The notes beneath the pieces are model-generated. The model was not told where the DNA came from and did not search any database. It worked only from the letters and a program-made list of their open reading frames with translations. A program made the translations under genes and the position numbers. A stretch of 64,000 nt of DNA from Shouchella clausii (GTDB taxonomy: Bacteria > Bacillota > Bacilli > Bacillales > Bacillaceae_D). Below are positions 8,134 through 17,416 of this stretch, piece after piece (the stretch's first letter is position 1; every line of letters begins with the position of its first letter). Where the stretch lies: NCBI RefSeq assembly GCF_001598215.1, contig NZ_BCXJ01000006.1, positions 124,001-188,000 on the forward strand, written 5' to 3'.

Positions 8134-9422
8134 GACATGTCTTTGTCTTTGACTGTCGCCACTGTCCGGTACTCGCTCTTAAAATGGTGATGGAGCACTG
8201 TTTCCAAATCAGATGCTTCTAACGATTCAAGCATCAGCACGACATCAAATAAATTCATGCCATTAAACGCATAGCGTGTAAATTCATTGGCAATGTTTTC
8301 AGGCGAGTTCAAGGAACGAAGAAAAGCGCCAATTTTTTTCTTAATGGCCCGATCCGCTTCGTCTTTCGCTAGTGGACGCTGCTTGAATGCCGCAATGGTC
8401 TCGATTATTTTTTCTTTTAGCTCCTCTGGCTTTGTACTGTCTCCGCCGATAATCGAAAAACCGAACCCATATTCTGCAGTATAGTCAAACGCAAACGTCT
8501 CATTGATGATCCCTGCCTCATACATGGCCTCGTATGCCTCGGAACTTGGGCCGAACATAAGATCGAGCAAAACATTTAACGACAGTTCGTATTTTAGCAG
8601 TTCTTCCCCTTGGCGCGTTGGGTTTGACTCTTTAAAACCAACAAATACCTTTGGTGTATGGACAGGCATAGCGACAACATGTTCAGCTCTGTCGACTGGC
8701 GTTCCTTCAGGCTTCACGTGACGCTCAATCGGTTTTGGTTCGGCAAATTCCTTTTTGCTTTGGTTCGCCCGGACGAGTTTCATCATTTCATTTACGTCCA
8801 CCGAACCGACAATAAACAGCAACATGTTGCTAGGGTGGTAGAACGTCTCATAGCATGTGTACAAGTCCTCTTTCGTAATTTTGCTAATTGACGGGATCGT
8901 CCCAGCAATGTCAATTTTGACAGGGTGGGATGAATACATGTTTTCAATCGTCCCAAAGTATGCGCGCCAATCAGGATCATCATCATACATCGTAATTTCT
9001 TGGCCAATAATGCCTTTTTCTTTTTCCACTGTTTCATCAGTAAAGTAAGGGTGCTGAACAAAATCAAGCAAAGTTTCAACATTTTGATTGACGTTGGATG
9101 TGCTAGAAAATAAATAAGCTGTGCGAGTAAAGCTTGTAAATGCGTTCGCTTGTGCCCCTTGTTTGCCAAATGTATGGAAAACATCGCCTTCTTCGCTTTC
9201 AAACATTTTATGCTCTAGAAAGTGGGCAATGCCGTCTGGGACTTTGACTGGCTCTGTTTGTCCAAGAGGGACAAAATGATTATCAATCGAACCGTATTTG
9301 GTTGTAAAAGTGGCAAACGTTTTGTGGAATCCTGGTTTTGGAAGAATGTAAACATCAAGCCCGTTATCAAGTTGCTCATAATAAAGCGTCTCTTCTAGCT
9401 GTTTAAATTCAAGCGGCTTCAT
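8130..9422 (-). CDS. ymfH: YmfH, M16-family zinc peptidase (active-type subunit)
   Basis: M16 (pitrilysin/insulinase) peptidase of 430 residues. The inverted zinc motif HFLEH is present near residue 67 (HxxEH), with the downstream glutamate expected in the EKGIIGQEI segment. M16B peptidases work as pairs of one active and one inactive half. Its partner here is YmfF, upstream, whose stop shares one base with this start (TAATG). The natural substrate in Bacillus is uncertain; the pair resembles peptide-processing proteases such as AlbE/AlbF. Confidence 0.93.
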   Translation of the reverse strand: MKPLEFKQLEETLYYEQLDNGLDVYILPKPGFHKTFATFTTKYGSIDNHFVPLGQTEPVKVPDGIAHFLEHKMFESEEGDVFHTFGKQGAQANAFTSFTRTAYLFSSTSNVNQNVETLLDFVQHPYFTDETVEKEKGIIGQEITMYDDDPDWRAYFGTIENMYSSHPVKIDIAGTIPSISKITKEDLYTCYETFYHPSNMLLFIVGSVDVNEMMKLVRANQSKKEFAEPKPIERHVKPEGTPVDRAEHVVAMPVHTPKVFVGFKESNPTRQGEELLKYELSLNVLLDLMFGPSSEAYEAMYEAGIINETFAFDYTAEYGFGFSIIGGDSTKPEELKEKIIETIAAFKQRPLAKDEADRAIKKKIGAFLRSLNSPENIANEFTRYAFNGMNLFDVVLMLESLEASDLETVLHHHFKSEYRTVATVKDKDMS

Positions 9423-10699
9423 TACTCACTCTCCCCTTTCAAAAAGTAAATCGTGTCCAATTCCCATTTGTTGGCTGCATTGACAATGTCTGTTTTGCTG
9501 ACTTTCTTTAACGCTTCAATCCGTTCGCCAATTGGATAAGTTGTTCCTGCAACCATTTCATGGTAAGACAGTTCGACAAATCCTCTTGGTGTATCAATCG
9601 CTTCAAGCATTTGGTTGATGAGCATCGCTTTTGTCTGTTCAATCGTTTCCTCGTCAAACTCCCCTGTTTTCATGGCCTCTGCCTGTTCCTTAATAATGGC
9701 AACCGCACGTTCGAATTTATTAAATTCAATCCCAGCCATTACCATTAACACGCCTTTATGACTTTCCAGGCGAGATGCTGCATAATAGGCAAGACTTTCT
9801 TTTTCGCGGACATTTCGAAACAACTTTGACGACGGGAATCCGCCAAAAATGCCATTGGCGACTTGCATCGCCTCGTAATCTTCATCGCCAAACGTAGTAT
9901 GTGTCCGAAAGCCAATATGCAATTTGCCTTGTTTGACTTTTTGTTTTTCAGTCACGAGTTTTTCGGTTATGTGAACCGGGCTCTTGGCTGCTGCTTGCAC
10001 TTCCGCTTTTGGATGGCGTTTTTGAGTGAATAGCTCTTCGATGTAGTTAGTCAACTCTTTGTCGTCGTAGGTACCAATGATATAAAGGTCGAAACGGTCT
10101 TCGGCGACCATGCGTTCGTACGCTTGATAAATCGCCTGTTCATCGAGTGTATCAAGGTCGCTAATGCGTCCATAAGCTGGAAGGGCGAACGCTTCATCTT
10201 TGAACATTTCCTCTGTGATCCGAACGTTGGCATAACGCATTTTATCATCATAAATCGTAGCAATCCGCTGGGACAAGGCGCGTTTTTCTTGCTCAACAAT
10301 CGCTTTAGTGAAAGACCCATCTTCCAGCCTTGGTTCAAAGACAACTTCTTTAAAAAGGGAGAGCGCTTCTTTCAACAATGGCTGTTGACCTGTTAAAAAC
10401 CGTTCACTGGCTATTTCCATGCGAAAGCTTAGTACGTGCTGCTCGCCTTTTTTTTGAACGTCGCCCGTTAAAATCGCTCCATACATATCATCAAGTTTTC
10501 GCCTAAGCTGTTTGCGATTGCTATAGTTTTTTGTGCCACTTTGCAAAATAGAAGGTATAAGTGCTCTTGCTGTTAGTGTACGTTCATTCAATGGCGCTTT
10601 CGCCATTAATAAAAATGTAACAGTTTTAAATTTGTCCGTTTTCCAATAATGGATATTCATTCCTGCCCGCTGCGACGAGCTCACTTGTAAATCAACCAT
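9422..10699 (-). CDS. ymfF: YmfF, M16-family peptidase homologue lacking the zinc motif
   Basis: M16 fold protein of about 425 residues. The HxxEH motif seen in YmfH is absent from its N-terminal domain, so it is the likely non-catalytic half of a YmfF-YmfH heterodimer. The C-terminal M16 domain is recognisable by IGFRTHTTFGDEDYEAMQV and a GGFPSSKLF segment. The frame is open to 10750, but the ATG at 10699 has AAAGGAAG 8 nt upstream and gives MVDLQVSSSQ, so I chose it. About 150 bp separates it from the GntR terminator; I saw no clear promoter there. Confidence 0.9.
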   Translation of the reverse strand: MVDLQVSSSQRAGMNIHYWKTDKFKTVTFLLMAKAPLNERTLTARALIPSILQSGTKNYSNRKQLRRKLDDMYGAILTGDVQKKGEQHVLSFRMEIASERFLTGQQPLLKEALSLFKEVVFEPRLEDGSFTKAIVEQEKRALSQRIATIYDDKMRYANVRITEEMFKDEAFALPAYGRISDLDTLDEQAIYQAYERMVAEDRFDLYIIGTYDDKELTNYIEELFTQKRHPKAEVQAAAKSPVHITEKLVTEKQKVKQGKLHIGFRTHTTFGDEDYEAMQVANGIFGGFPSSKLFRNVREKESLAYYAASRLESHKGVLMVMAGIEFNKFERAVAIIKEQAEAMKTGEFDEETIEQTKAMLINQMLEAIDTPRGFVELSYHEMVAGTTYPIGERIEALKKVSKTDIVNAANKWELDTIYFLKGESE

Positions 10700-10849
10700 T
10701 TGCCCACTTCCTTTACAAACTAAAATTTGTCGTTCACATCCTTCTCGCATGCTGCAATGAGCTCATCGCCTTTGCGCGAAGTAAGGAGGACGATGCAACA
10801 GCGGCCTTCTTAGTGTGCCAACAAAGGCGGCAAATCATCCGCAACGGCT

Positions 10850-10875
10850 AAAAACCGCCGGTGGTGGCGGTTTTT
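10850..10875 (-). terminator. terminator after gntR
   Basis: A perfect inverted repeat AAAAACCGCC/GGCGGTTTTT with a 6-nt loop, 4 nt past the gntR stop. The A and T runs on both sides would let it work in either direction. Confidence 0.88.
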
Positions 10876-10878
10876 AAC

Positions 10879-11589
10879 TTATTTGCTTTTTCTTACAACA
10901 TTAAACTTAAATTTGTCAGAACGAAAATAATTGACAGAGTGGAGCACCGCTTGATCATGGTGATCATAATGGGTTTGTCTTAAAAGAAGAAGCGCCGTTT
11001 CCGGAGTGCACTCCAGCACTTCCGTTACATGCTCATGGTAGCCGATCGGCTCAATCGAGGCAAGCGCATACGCAATTGGTCGGCCTGCCTCTTCTAAAAA
11101 ATGAAAGATCGACTTCATTTCATGAATAGAGCGGTTGCCGACTAAATCTGCCGGAAGCTGGTCAAGACAATAAACGACAGGCATGCCGTCTGCTGTCCGT
11201 ACACGCTCAAGTTGCAGCAGTTCAAACGATTCCGGTCGATTAAAACGCGCTCTGTCTTCCTCTGCCGAGACTTCGATCGTTGACGACAAATAAATCGTGC
11301 CTGGCGTCATATTTGCTGACGCAATCATGTTGGTTACACTTTGCAGCTCTTCGATTCCCGCTGAAAACAGCGGCTTTGAAGGCACAAATGTGCCTACGCC
11401 GTAGCGCCTTACGACAAGTCCATCTTCTTCTAGCAGGCGCAGCGCTTCCCGCAATGTCTCTTTGCTCACACCTAGCTGCTTGGCAAGCTCATATTCAGAT
11501 GGGAGCTTACTCCCCTCACTATAGTGGCTGATTTCTTCCTTTAACTGATCGATCACTTGTATATAAAGCGGCCGATGATCCGCCTTCAT
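10879..11589 (-). CDS. ymfC: GntR-family transcriptional regulator (YmfC-like, UTRA domain)
   Basis: DNA-binding regulator of about 236 residues. Residues 1-70 are the GntR winged helix ([43 protein letters not shown]), followed by a UTRA ligand-binding domain of the HutC subfamily. The ligand is unknown. ATG codons occur at 11601 and 11589; the AGAGAGG upstream abuts the first and is 12 nt from the second, so I favour 11589 (MKADHRPLY). It is 41 bp after spoIIIE, the last gene of the tepA-ylzJ-spoIIIE group, and ends in a terminator. Confidence 0.9.
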   Translation of the reverse strand: MKADHRPLYIQVIDQLKEEISHYSEGSKLPSEYELAKQLGVSKETLREALRLLEEDGLVVRRYGVGTFVPSKPLFSAGIEELQSVTNMIASANMTPGTIYLSSTIEVSAEEDRARFNRPESFELLQLERVRTADGMPVVYCLDQLPADLVGNRSIHEMKSIFHFLEEAGRPIAYALASIEPIGYHEHVTEVLECTPETALLLLRQTHYDHHDQAVLHSVNYFRSDKFKFNVVRKSK

Positions 11590-11630
11590 CACCGATTCCA
11601 TCCTCTCTATCGCAACCCTTTCTTTCTAGT

Positions 11631-13973
11631 TTATGAAGTTGCCTCTTCATCATTACGGCTGATCAGTACTTCCCTAGGCTTACTGCCTTCATATGGGCCG
11701 ACAACGCCTCTTGCTTCCATTTCATCAATAATGCGCGCTGCCCGTGTATAGCCGACGCGAAAGCGGCGCTGGATCATCGACACGGATGCAGTACCAACTT
11801 CCACGACTAAGTCAACAGCGTCGTTGTATAATTCATCTTCAGGCGCGCTGTTCGTTGCCTGATCAACCGAAGGCGTCATTTCTTCTACATATTGGGCTTT
11901 TTGCTGAGAAATGACATATTCAACAACTCTTTCAACTTCCTGATCCGATAAAAATGCCCCTTGTATACGCGTCGGCTTGGTTGCGCCCATTGGCAAATAG
12001 AGCATATCCCCGCGGCCTAGTAGCTTTTCGGCCCCGCCAGAGTCCAAAATTGTCCGCGAATCGGTTTGCGACGAAACGCCGAAAGCAATCCGCGATGGGA
12101 TGTTTGCCTTAATGACGCCAGTAATCACGTCTACTGACGGCCGCTGCGTAGCAATAATCATATGAATGCCCGCTGCTCGTGCCATTTGCGCAAGGCGAGC
12201 GATTGAATCTTCGACATCGCCAGACGCCACCATCATTAAGTCGGCGAGCTCGTCCACAATGACGACAATATAGGGCAACAATGGCTGCTTGCCTTCTTCC
12301 GTTTCATTGTGGCGGCGAATATAGTCATTATAGCCTTCGATATTGCGTGTGCCAGTATGAGAAAATAAGTCATAGCGTCGTTCCATTTCAGCGACAACTT
12401 TTTTTAGTGCTTGAGACGCTTTTTTCGGTTCTGTGACAACGGGTGTCAACAAATGGGGAATGCCGTTGTACACGTTTAACTCGACCATTTTTGGATCAAT
12501 CATCATCAGCTTCACTTCATGGGGTTTTGCTTTCATTAAAATACTTGTAATGATGCCGTTAATGCAGACACTTTTGCCACTGCCTGTTGCCCCTGCGACA
12601 AGCAAATGGGGCATTTTATTTAGCGGCGCCAGCACAGGTTCCCCTGAAATGTCGCGGCCAAGTCCAACGGAAAGTACTTCATGTTGTCGTGAAGAAGCCC
12701 CTTCAAGCACTTCCTTTAAAGAAACAATGGCAATTTCCTGATTGGGAACTTCAATGCCGACAGCTGATTTCCCCGGGATTGGTGCTTCAATGCGAATGTC
12801 TTTTGCAGCAAGTGCCAAAGCAAGGTCATCTGCCAAGTTGACAATTTTGCTTACTTTTACGCCAATGCTCGGATTGACTTCATACTTTGTGACGGCTGGA
12901 CCTAAATGAACTTTGGACACTCGCACGTTCACGCCGAAGCTGGCGAGTGTTTTCTCCAATTTGCGTGCATTCGAGGTCAACTGTTGCTTTTCCTGCTTTT
13001 GTTCTGGCTTATCAGGCGTCAGCAACAAATCGAGACTTGGCAATGTATAGGATTCATTCGCTTGTTCCATCTGCACCAAGCCAGCCGACATCAGGGCTCC
13101 ATCCCCATCTGTGTCGCCAGCCTCGACCACTTCGCTAGCGTCTTCTTTTTTTCCTTGCTTAACAGGGTGGACCGTTTGTTCTTCAGGCTTAGCTTGTGCA
13201 TTTTGCGTAAAATCGACGATTTCTGGCTCGGTCTGTTTATCCCATGGTTCGAGCTCCTGTTCTTCTACTTCCTCGTTTACTTGCTGTTTTTTCTTCTGGC
13301 GCACTTTCTTTTGTTGGCGTTCCTCATTCATTTTCACTTTTGCCTGTTTCCGCCAAGAAGCAAAGTCTTGCCATGCTGCTTTCACAAAATCAGTCACAAA
13401 CAAATACGTGCGCCGGTACGCTTTTCCGACCATTTCTCCAAAGGAGCGACCGGAAATTAAAATAGCGCCAATCATAATGAGGATAAAGCAGAACAAATAT
13501 GTACCCGCGTTGGCAAACAAAAAGTGGCTTACTGCATAGCCAACTGCCCCAACCATACCGCCGCCGAGATCGACTGACTGGCCAGACGTCATTTCCTCCC
13601 AATAAAGGTTCCACGTGCCCCGCAAAACCGATTCATCGTTAACGTTGCCAGTTAGCTGAAGTTCACGGAATAAGCTGATGTGCGCCAAAATCGCCATCGA
13701 AATCACGATTGTGTACAATCCAGCTAAACGCCTTCCCCACAAGGCTGGTTTTTTCCGTTTAATCATGATGTACAATGCGCTTACAAAAAAACCAAGCGCC
13801 AAAACGACAAACCATTCTCCTAAGAAGAAACGAAATAAACGGACAAATGCTTCCCCTACGCTCCCTAATCGGGCCAGCGTTACAAGAGCCACTACGAGTA
13901 GGCCTAATCCTACAAGTTCAAAAGTCAGCTGGGACTTCCACTGGTTTTTTTTTCGTTTCTTGCGTTTTGCCAT
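11631..13973 (-). CDS. spoIIIE: SpoIIIE, FtsK-family DNA translocase
   Basis: Membrane-anchored DNA pump that moves the chromosome into the forespore and clears DNA from division septa. It has four hydrophobic helices in residues about 15-175, a long charged linker (about 190-320), a RecA-like motor with Walker A GATGSGKS at 461-468 and Walker B region LMMIDPKM, and a C-terminal winged-helix gamma domain that reads polar sequences ([18 protein letters not shown]). I chose the ATG at 13973 because AGAGGG lies 7 nt upstream, giving 780 residues, near the B. subtilis length. Synteny with tepA and ylzJ supports SpoIIIE rather than the paralogue SftA. Confidence 0.96.
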   Translation of the reverse strand: MAKRKKRKKNQWKSQLTFELVGLGLLVVALVTLARLGSVGEAFVRLFRFFLGEWFVVLALGFFVSALYIMIKRKKPALWGRRLAGLYTIVISMAILAHISLFRELQLTGNVNDESVLRGTWNLYWEEMTSGQSVDLGGGMVGAVGYAVSHFLFANAGTYLFCFILIMIGAILISGRSFGEMVGKAYRRTYLFVTDFVKAAWQDFASWRKQAKVKMNEERQQKKVRQKKKQQVNEEVEEQELEPWDKQTEPEIVDFTQNAQAKPEEQTVHPVKQGKKEDASEVVEAGDTDGDGALMSAGLVQMEQANESYTLPSLDLLLTPDKPEQKQEKQQLTSNARKLEKTLASFGVNVRVSKVHLGPAVTKYEVNPSIGVKVSKIVNLADDLALALAAKDIRIEAPIPGKSAVGIEVPNQEIAIVSLKEVLEGASSRQHEVLSVGLGRDISGEPVLAPLNKMPHLLVAGATGSGKSVCINGIITSILMKAKPHEVKLMMIDPKMVELNVYNGIPHLLTPVVTEPKKASQALKKVVAEMERRYDLFSHTGTRNIEGYNDYIRRHNETEEGKQPLLPYIVVIVDELADLMMVASGDVEDSIARLAQMARAAGIHMIIATQRPSVDVITGVIKANIPSRIAFGVSSQTDSRTILDSGGAEKLLGRGDMLYLPMGATKPTRIQGAFLSDQEVERVVEYVISQQKAQYVEEMTPSVDQATNSAPEDELYNDAVDLVVEVGTASVSMIQRRFRVGYTRAARIIDEMEARGVVGPYEGSKPREVLISRNDEEATS

Positions 13974-14004
13974 GGAGTCACCCTCTAGAAAATCATACTC
14001 GAAC

Positions 14005-14029
14005 AAGCAGCCTAAACGCGAGGCTGCTT
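14005..14029 (-). other. stem-loop in the spoIIIE 5' leader
   Basis: A perfect 9-bp stem (AAGCAGCCT/AGGCTGCTT, 7-nt loop) lies between the candidate -10 and the spoIIIE ribosome site. No long T-run follows, so it is more likely an mRNA-stabilising 5' hairpin or weak attenuator than a full terminator. Confidence 0.55.
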
Positions 14030-14045
14030 AAAATCGACTGTTGTT

Positions 14046-14054
14046 ATTATATCA
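14046..14054 (-). promoter_or_regulatory. candidate spoIIIE promoter (extended -10)
   Basis: On the minus strand TGATATAAT, a consensus -10 (14046-14051) with an extended TG-n element. No good -35 is visible at 17 nt. It lies between ylzJ and spoIIIE, about 75 nt before the spoIIIE start. Confidence 0.45.
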
Positions 14055-14106
14055 TACCATGTTTCAGGCGCCCACCACTACAGCGATTCCGTTTTTTAAC
14101 GGTTTT

Positions 14107-14328
14107 TTATGGAATCCATCTTGCTGAAAGCAATGAGCCCGGAGCGTATTCAGGTTTTAAAAAGGCATTTGGATCACTCGAAAGGAGGCGGATGACTCGA
14201 AAGCTGCCATCGTCAATCCGTTCAACGACAAGCTGACCAGCATCACAGTCAATCAGTTGTTGACTTTGGTAAACCGTATCTTCTTCTGGAAAAAGAAGTT
14301 CATAAGGAGTCGTCGTGTACAAAATCAT
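14107..14328 (-). CDS. ylzJ: YlzJ-like small protein
   Basis: Small protein of 73 residues ([17 protein letters not shown]...) matching the YlzJ family found between tepA and spoIIIE in Bacillaceae. It contains tyrosine/proline-rich and acidic segments and no recognisable catalytic motif; its function is unknown to me. The ATG has GGAGG 7 nt upstream, and its start overlaps the tepA stop by 4 nt (ATGA), indicating translational coupling. A gap of about 130 bp with a promoter follows before spoIIIE. Confidence 0.85.
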   Translation of the reverse strand: MILYTTTPYELLFPEEDTVYQSQQLIDCDAGQLVVERIDDGSFRVIRLLSSDPNAFLKPEYAPGSLLSARWIP

Positions 14329-15056
14329 TGGATAACCTCCCCGTCTGCCTTCTGTTCCTCAATCATTTCATTCAGCTTTCTAATCGCTTGGCCAATGCCG
14401 CCCACTTCATTGATAAGCCCATATTCGACCGCATCTGTGCCAATCACATTCGTGCCAATATCCCGGGTGAGATTGCCCTTTGAAAACATTAATTCTTTAA
14501 ACTTTTCTTCCGATATTTGCGAATGGGACGTGACAAATCGAATGACGCGGTCTTGCATTTTATCTAAATACTCAAATGTTTGCGGTACGCCAATGACGAG
14601 GCCAGTCAGGCGTACAGGATGGATCGTCATCGTCGCTGTTTCAGCAATAAACGAATAGCTTGCCGCTGTAGCAATCGGCACGCCGATGGAATGCCCACCG
14701 CCAAGCACAAGTGTAACGGTTGGTTTTGAAATCGAAGCGATCATTTCCGAAAGGGCCAACCCCGCTTCAACATCGCCGCCTACTGTGTTTAAAATAATTA
14801 ACAACCCTTCAATTTTCGGATTCTGTTCGACGGCCACTAACTGTGGAATCATATGCTCATATTTTGTCGTTTTGTTTTGCGGGGGCAGTTGCATATGTCC
14901 TTCAATTTGACCAACGACCGTCATACAATGGATGTTGGAAGCGCCCATATCCGGCACATTCGATTGCCCGAGCTGCTGGATTTTTTCGACAAGCGTGCTT
15001 TTCTCTTCTTGTTTCTCTTTCGGCTCTTCTGGAGCAGGTTGCTCTTCATTTTCCAT
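14325..15056 (-). CDS. tepA: TepA/YmfB, ClpP-like serine protease
   Basis: ClpP-fold peptidase of about 243 residues, called translocation-enhancing protein in B. subtilis and linked to signal-peptide/SASP processing. A charged N-terminal tail (about 1-25) precedes the crotonase/ClpP core; the oxyanion GGDVEAG and nucleophile region GGGHSIG are visible. A GTG at 15065 lies against the AAGGGG ribosome site, while the ATG at 15056 is 10 nt away, so I chose the latter. It is the first gene after the rnjB terminator and is coupled to ylzJ. Confidence 0.9.
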   Translation of the reverse strand: MENEEQPAPEEPKEKQEEKSTLVEKIQQLGQSNVPDMGASNIHCMTVVGQIEGHMQLPPQNKTTKYEHMIPQLVAVEQNPKIEGLLIILNTVGGDVEAGLALSEMIASISKPTVTLVLGGGHSIGVPIATAASYSFIAETATMTIHPVRLTGLVIGVPQTFEYLDKMQDRVIRFVTSHSQISEEKFKELMFSKGNLTRDIGTNVIGTDAVEYGLINEVGGIGQAIRKLNEMIEEQKADGEVIQ

Positions 15057-15131
15057 CTTGTCCACACCCCTTCTCTTTACATAAAAGTAGTATGGGGCGA
15101 AGCATTCATTATTATGTGTTGCCGCTCTAAG

Positions 15132-15168
15132 AAAGCCTGAGCCCCATTCAAGGAGGGGCTCAGGCTTT
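15132..15168 (-). terminator. terminator after rnjB
   Basis: A perfect 14-bp inverted repeat (AAAGCCTGAGCCCC/GGGGCTCAGGCTTT, 9-nt loop) 44 nt past the rnjB stop. The T-tract is short on the minus strand. Confidence 0.8.
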
Positions 15169-15212
15169 TAGCATATTCATCCATATAAACGCTTTTTTCA
15201 ACAAACTTACGG

Positions 15213-16880
15213 CTACACTTCCATAATGATCGGCAAGATCATTGGCCGCCTTTTTGTTTTTTCAAACAAGTAGCGGCTTAAGCCTTCACGAATGTTGCTT
15301 TTTAAGCTTGACCATTCATTGACATTTTCTGTCACGCATTTTTGCAAAATGGAGGTCACAAGCTCATTTGATTTTTCGAGAAGCTCTTCTGATTCTCGCA
15401 CATAGACGAATCCCCGAGAAATAATATTCGGTCCAGATACAATCGTGTTTGTCTTTTTGTTCAATGTGACAACCACGACTAAAATGCCATCTTTAGAAAG
15501 CAAGCGGCGATCGCGCAAGACAATGTTGCCGACATCGCCGACACCAAGTCCGTCAATTAGCACATGGCCCGATGGCACTTTTGGCCCGCGCCGTGCTTGT
15601 TGTTTTGTGAATTCAATGACTTCCCCTTTTTCGACTATATAAATCCGTTCTTTTTTCATGCCGACTTGCAAAGCCAATTGCCGGTGAGCATGCTGCATGC
15701 GGATTTCTCCGTGTATCGGCAAGAAAAACTTTGGTCGCATCAAATTCAGCATCAACTTTAGTTCTTCTTGTGAACCATGACCAGAGGCATGGACAGCTTG
15801 GTTGCCATAAATCACTTCAGCGCCGATCCGGTAAAGCTGGTCGATCACGGCGGATACGCTTGTCTCATTTCCAGGAATCGCTGTAGCAGCAATAATCACT
15901 GTGTCATTTGGCGTAATCGTAATATGGCGGTGCGCCCCTTTTGCCATCCGCGTTAGCGCTGACATCGGCTCCCCTTGGCTCCCTGTTGTCAAAATCGCCA
16001 CTTTTTCTGGTTTATGCTTGTTCACTTCATCCATATCAATTAATAAATCTTTCGGTATTTTCAAGTAGCCAAGCTTTCCAGCGATGGAAATAACGCGCAC
16101 CATGCTTTTGCCCACAACCGCAAGCTTTCGATTGGTAGCGGAAGCCGCTTGAATCACTTGCTGGATTCGATGGACATTTGAAGCAAACGAGGTGACAATA
16201 AGGCGCCCTTTTGTACGAGCGAACACGTCTTTTATGCCTTTGCCGGCCTCAGCTTCCGATTTTGTTGTCCCTGGCCGCTCTGCATTCGTGGAATCAGACA
16301 TGAGGCAGAGCACACCTTTTTGGCCAATTGCTGCCATTTTTCCGATATCAGCATGCTTTCCATCGACTGGTGTTTGGTCAAACTTAAAATCACCTGTATG
16401 GACAATAGCGCCTTGGGCCGTTTCCACGCAGACACCAACGCAATCTGGAATGCTATGGCTGACACGAAAGAAAGATACTGGTGTATTTCCTAACTTAATG
16501 CGCGAGTTGGAATCGATTAAGCGCAGTTCTGCGTGCCTATGAATGCCTGCCTCTTTCAATTTCTCCTCAACGAGCCCTAACGTTAACTTTGTGGCATACA
16601 CAGGTACGTTGATTTTCTTCAGCACATACGACAACCCGCCTATATGGTCTTCGTGTCCATGTGTCAAAATAATTCCCCGTACCCGTTCTTCGTTTTCCAC
16701 TAAATAAGACACATCTGGAATAACGATGTCGACTCCAAGCATATCGTCATCAGGGAACATTAAACCCGCGTCAATGACAATGATATCCTCATCTACTTCA
16801 ATGCCGTACATATTTTTGCCGATTTCGCCGACTCCGCCGAGGGCAAACACACGCACTTTTTCTGTTTCTTGCTTAGACAA
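15213..16880 (-). CDS. rnjB: Ribonuclease J (RNase J2 position)
   Basis: Beta-lactamase-fold/beta-CASP ribonuclease of 555 residues with 5'-3' exonuclease and endonuclease activity in mRNA decay and rRNA maturation. Metal site HGHEDHIGG near residue 75, further metal histidines in SFFRVSHSIPD and HTGDFKFD, beta-CASP segment TGSQGEP, and C-terminal KRRPMILPIIMEV. By synteny (dapA upstream, tepA downstream) it is B. subtilis rnjB/ymfA. Unlike what I recall for B. subtilis J2, the catalytic HxHxDH motif is fully intact. The start is TTG with GGAGG 7 nt upstream. A long upstream region may be its leader. Confidence 0.95.
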   Translation of the reverse strand: MSKQETEKVRVFALGGVGEIGKNMYGIEVDEDIIVIDAGLMFPDDDMLGVDIVIPDVSYLVENEERVRGIILTHGHEDHIGGLSYVLKKINVPVYATKLTLGLVEEKLKEAGIHRHAELRLIDSNSRIKLGNTPVSFFRVSHSIPDCVGVCVETAQGAIVHTGDFKFDQTPVDGKHADIGKMAAIGQKGVLCLMSDSTNAERPGTTKSEAEAGKGIKDVFARTKGRLIVTSFASNVHRIQQVIQAASATNRKLAVVGKSMVRVISIAGKLGYLKIPKDLLIDMDEVNKHKPEKVAILTTGSQGEPMSALTRMAKGAHRHITITPNDTVIIAATAIPGNETSVSAVIDQLYRIGAEVIYGNQAVHASGHGSQEELKLMLNLMRPKFFLPIHGEIRMQHAHRQLALQVGMKKERIYIVEKGEVIEFTKQQARRGPKVPSGHVLIDGLGVGDVGNIVLRDRRLLSKDGILVVVVTLNKKTNTIVSGPNIISRGFVYVRESEELLEKSNELVTSILQKCVTENVNEWSSLKSNIREGLSRYLFEKTKRRPMILPIIMEV

Positions 16881-16903
16881 TGATTTTCCTCCTAGTTACA
16901 ACG

Positions 16904-17080
16904 CTAGTCATACTTAACTGGTTGTTCTTGTAATCGTTTCAAATTCCGTTTAGTGCGTACTTCAGGCTTCATGGACGCCAATCTCGCACGACAAACAACA
17001 CGCGGCTTCAAACATTCAACCATTCCCTGTTTAAAGCGACCGTGGCGCTTCTTGGAAACACACATTAACTGATTGAACAT
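16904..17080 (-). CDS. possible 58-residue basic small ORF upstream of rnjB
   Basis: An open frame of 58 codons from ATG (17080) to TAG, ending 23 nt before the rnjB TTG start. The product would be strongly basic (about 14 Lys/Arg), with three Cys and no hydrophobic helix. No convincing ribosome site precedes the first ATG or the internal ATG at 17065. It could be a chance frame inside a structured leader or a genuine short protein; I do not recognise it. Confidence 0.2.
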   Translation of the reverse strand: MFNQLMCVSKKRHGRFKQGMVECLKPRVVCRARLASMKPEVRTKRNLKRLQEQPVKYD

Positions 17081-17096
17081 TTAGAGAACCGAGCTA

Positions 17097-17159
17097 TCAT
17101 TTTCCGATTTCGTTCCGTTCCAATGCCGATTTTTCTTTTTTAACAATGGCGGCTTCCAT
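17097..17159 (-). CDS. possible 20-residue leader peptide in the rnjB leader
   Basis: ATG (17159) to TGA, 20 codons encoding a Lys/Glu-rich peptide beginning MEAAIVKKEK. AAAGGTGG lies just 2-3 nt upstream of the ATG, closer than normal for initiation. It starts about 30 nt downstream of a candidate promoter. Low confidence; a leader-peptide role is speculation. Confidence 0.15.
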   Translation of the reverse strand: MEAAIVKKEKSALERNEIGK

Positions 17160-17193
17160 GACCACCTTTACCCGAACGCATCACTTGGAACTT

Positions 17194-17223
17194 AGTATAC
17201 CTTAATTTTCAAGATAAAAACAA
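17194..17223 (-). promoter_or_regulatory. candidate rnjB promoter with long leader
   Basis: On the minus strand TTGTTT (17218-17223), 18-nt spacer, TATACT (17194-17199). It lies between the dapA terminator and rnjB and implies a 5' leader of about 300 nt. This accounts for part of the 536-bp region 16881-17416, which otherwise holds two short open frames and no confident gene. Confidence 0.45.
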
Positions 17224-17257
17224 GGGGGATTTCATTGCCCACGTTCGCACACAGCTA

Positions 17258-17293
17258 AAAGCCCCTATTGCAGCCAGCTGCAACAGGGGCTTT
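17258..17293 (-). terminator. terminator after dapA
   Basis: A 16-bp stem (minus strand AAAGCCCCTGTTGCAG pairing with CTGCAATAGGGGCTTT, one G-U, CTGG loop) followed by TTAGC, about 125 bp past the dapA stop. The stem is strong and the T-run short. Confidence 0.75.
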
Positions 17294-17416
17294 AGACGAT
17301 AGACAAACGCTCGCTTTCTTTATTGCTCACCTCATATGCTTAGAAACAGTTGTTCTAGTTGCATCTCACTCGGTTTCCCATCTCGGTATCAAGCGTTAGT
17401 AGCATTCAAATGAGGT

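Noticed and set aside
12906-13460. Plus-strand open frame of 184 codons rich in Phe/Leu/Cys
   Set aside because: It is antisense to the charged linker of spoIIIE; no ribosome site, and its composition is the expected mirror of Lys/Glu/Gln codons.
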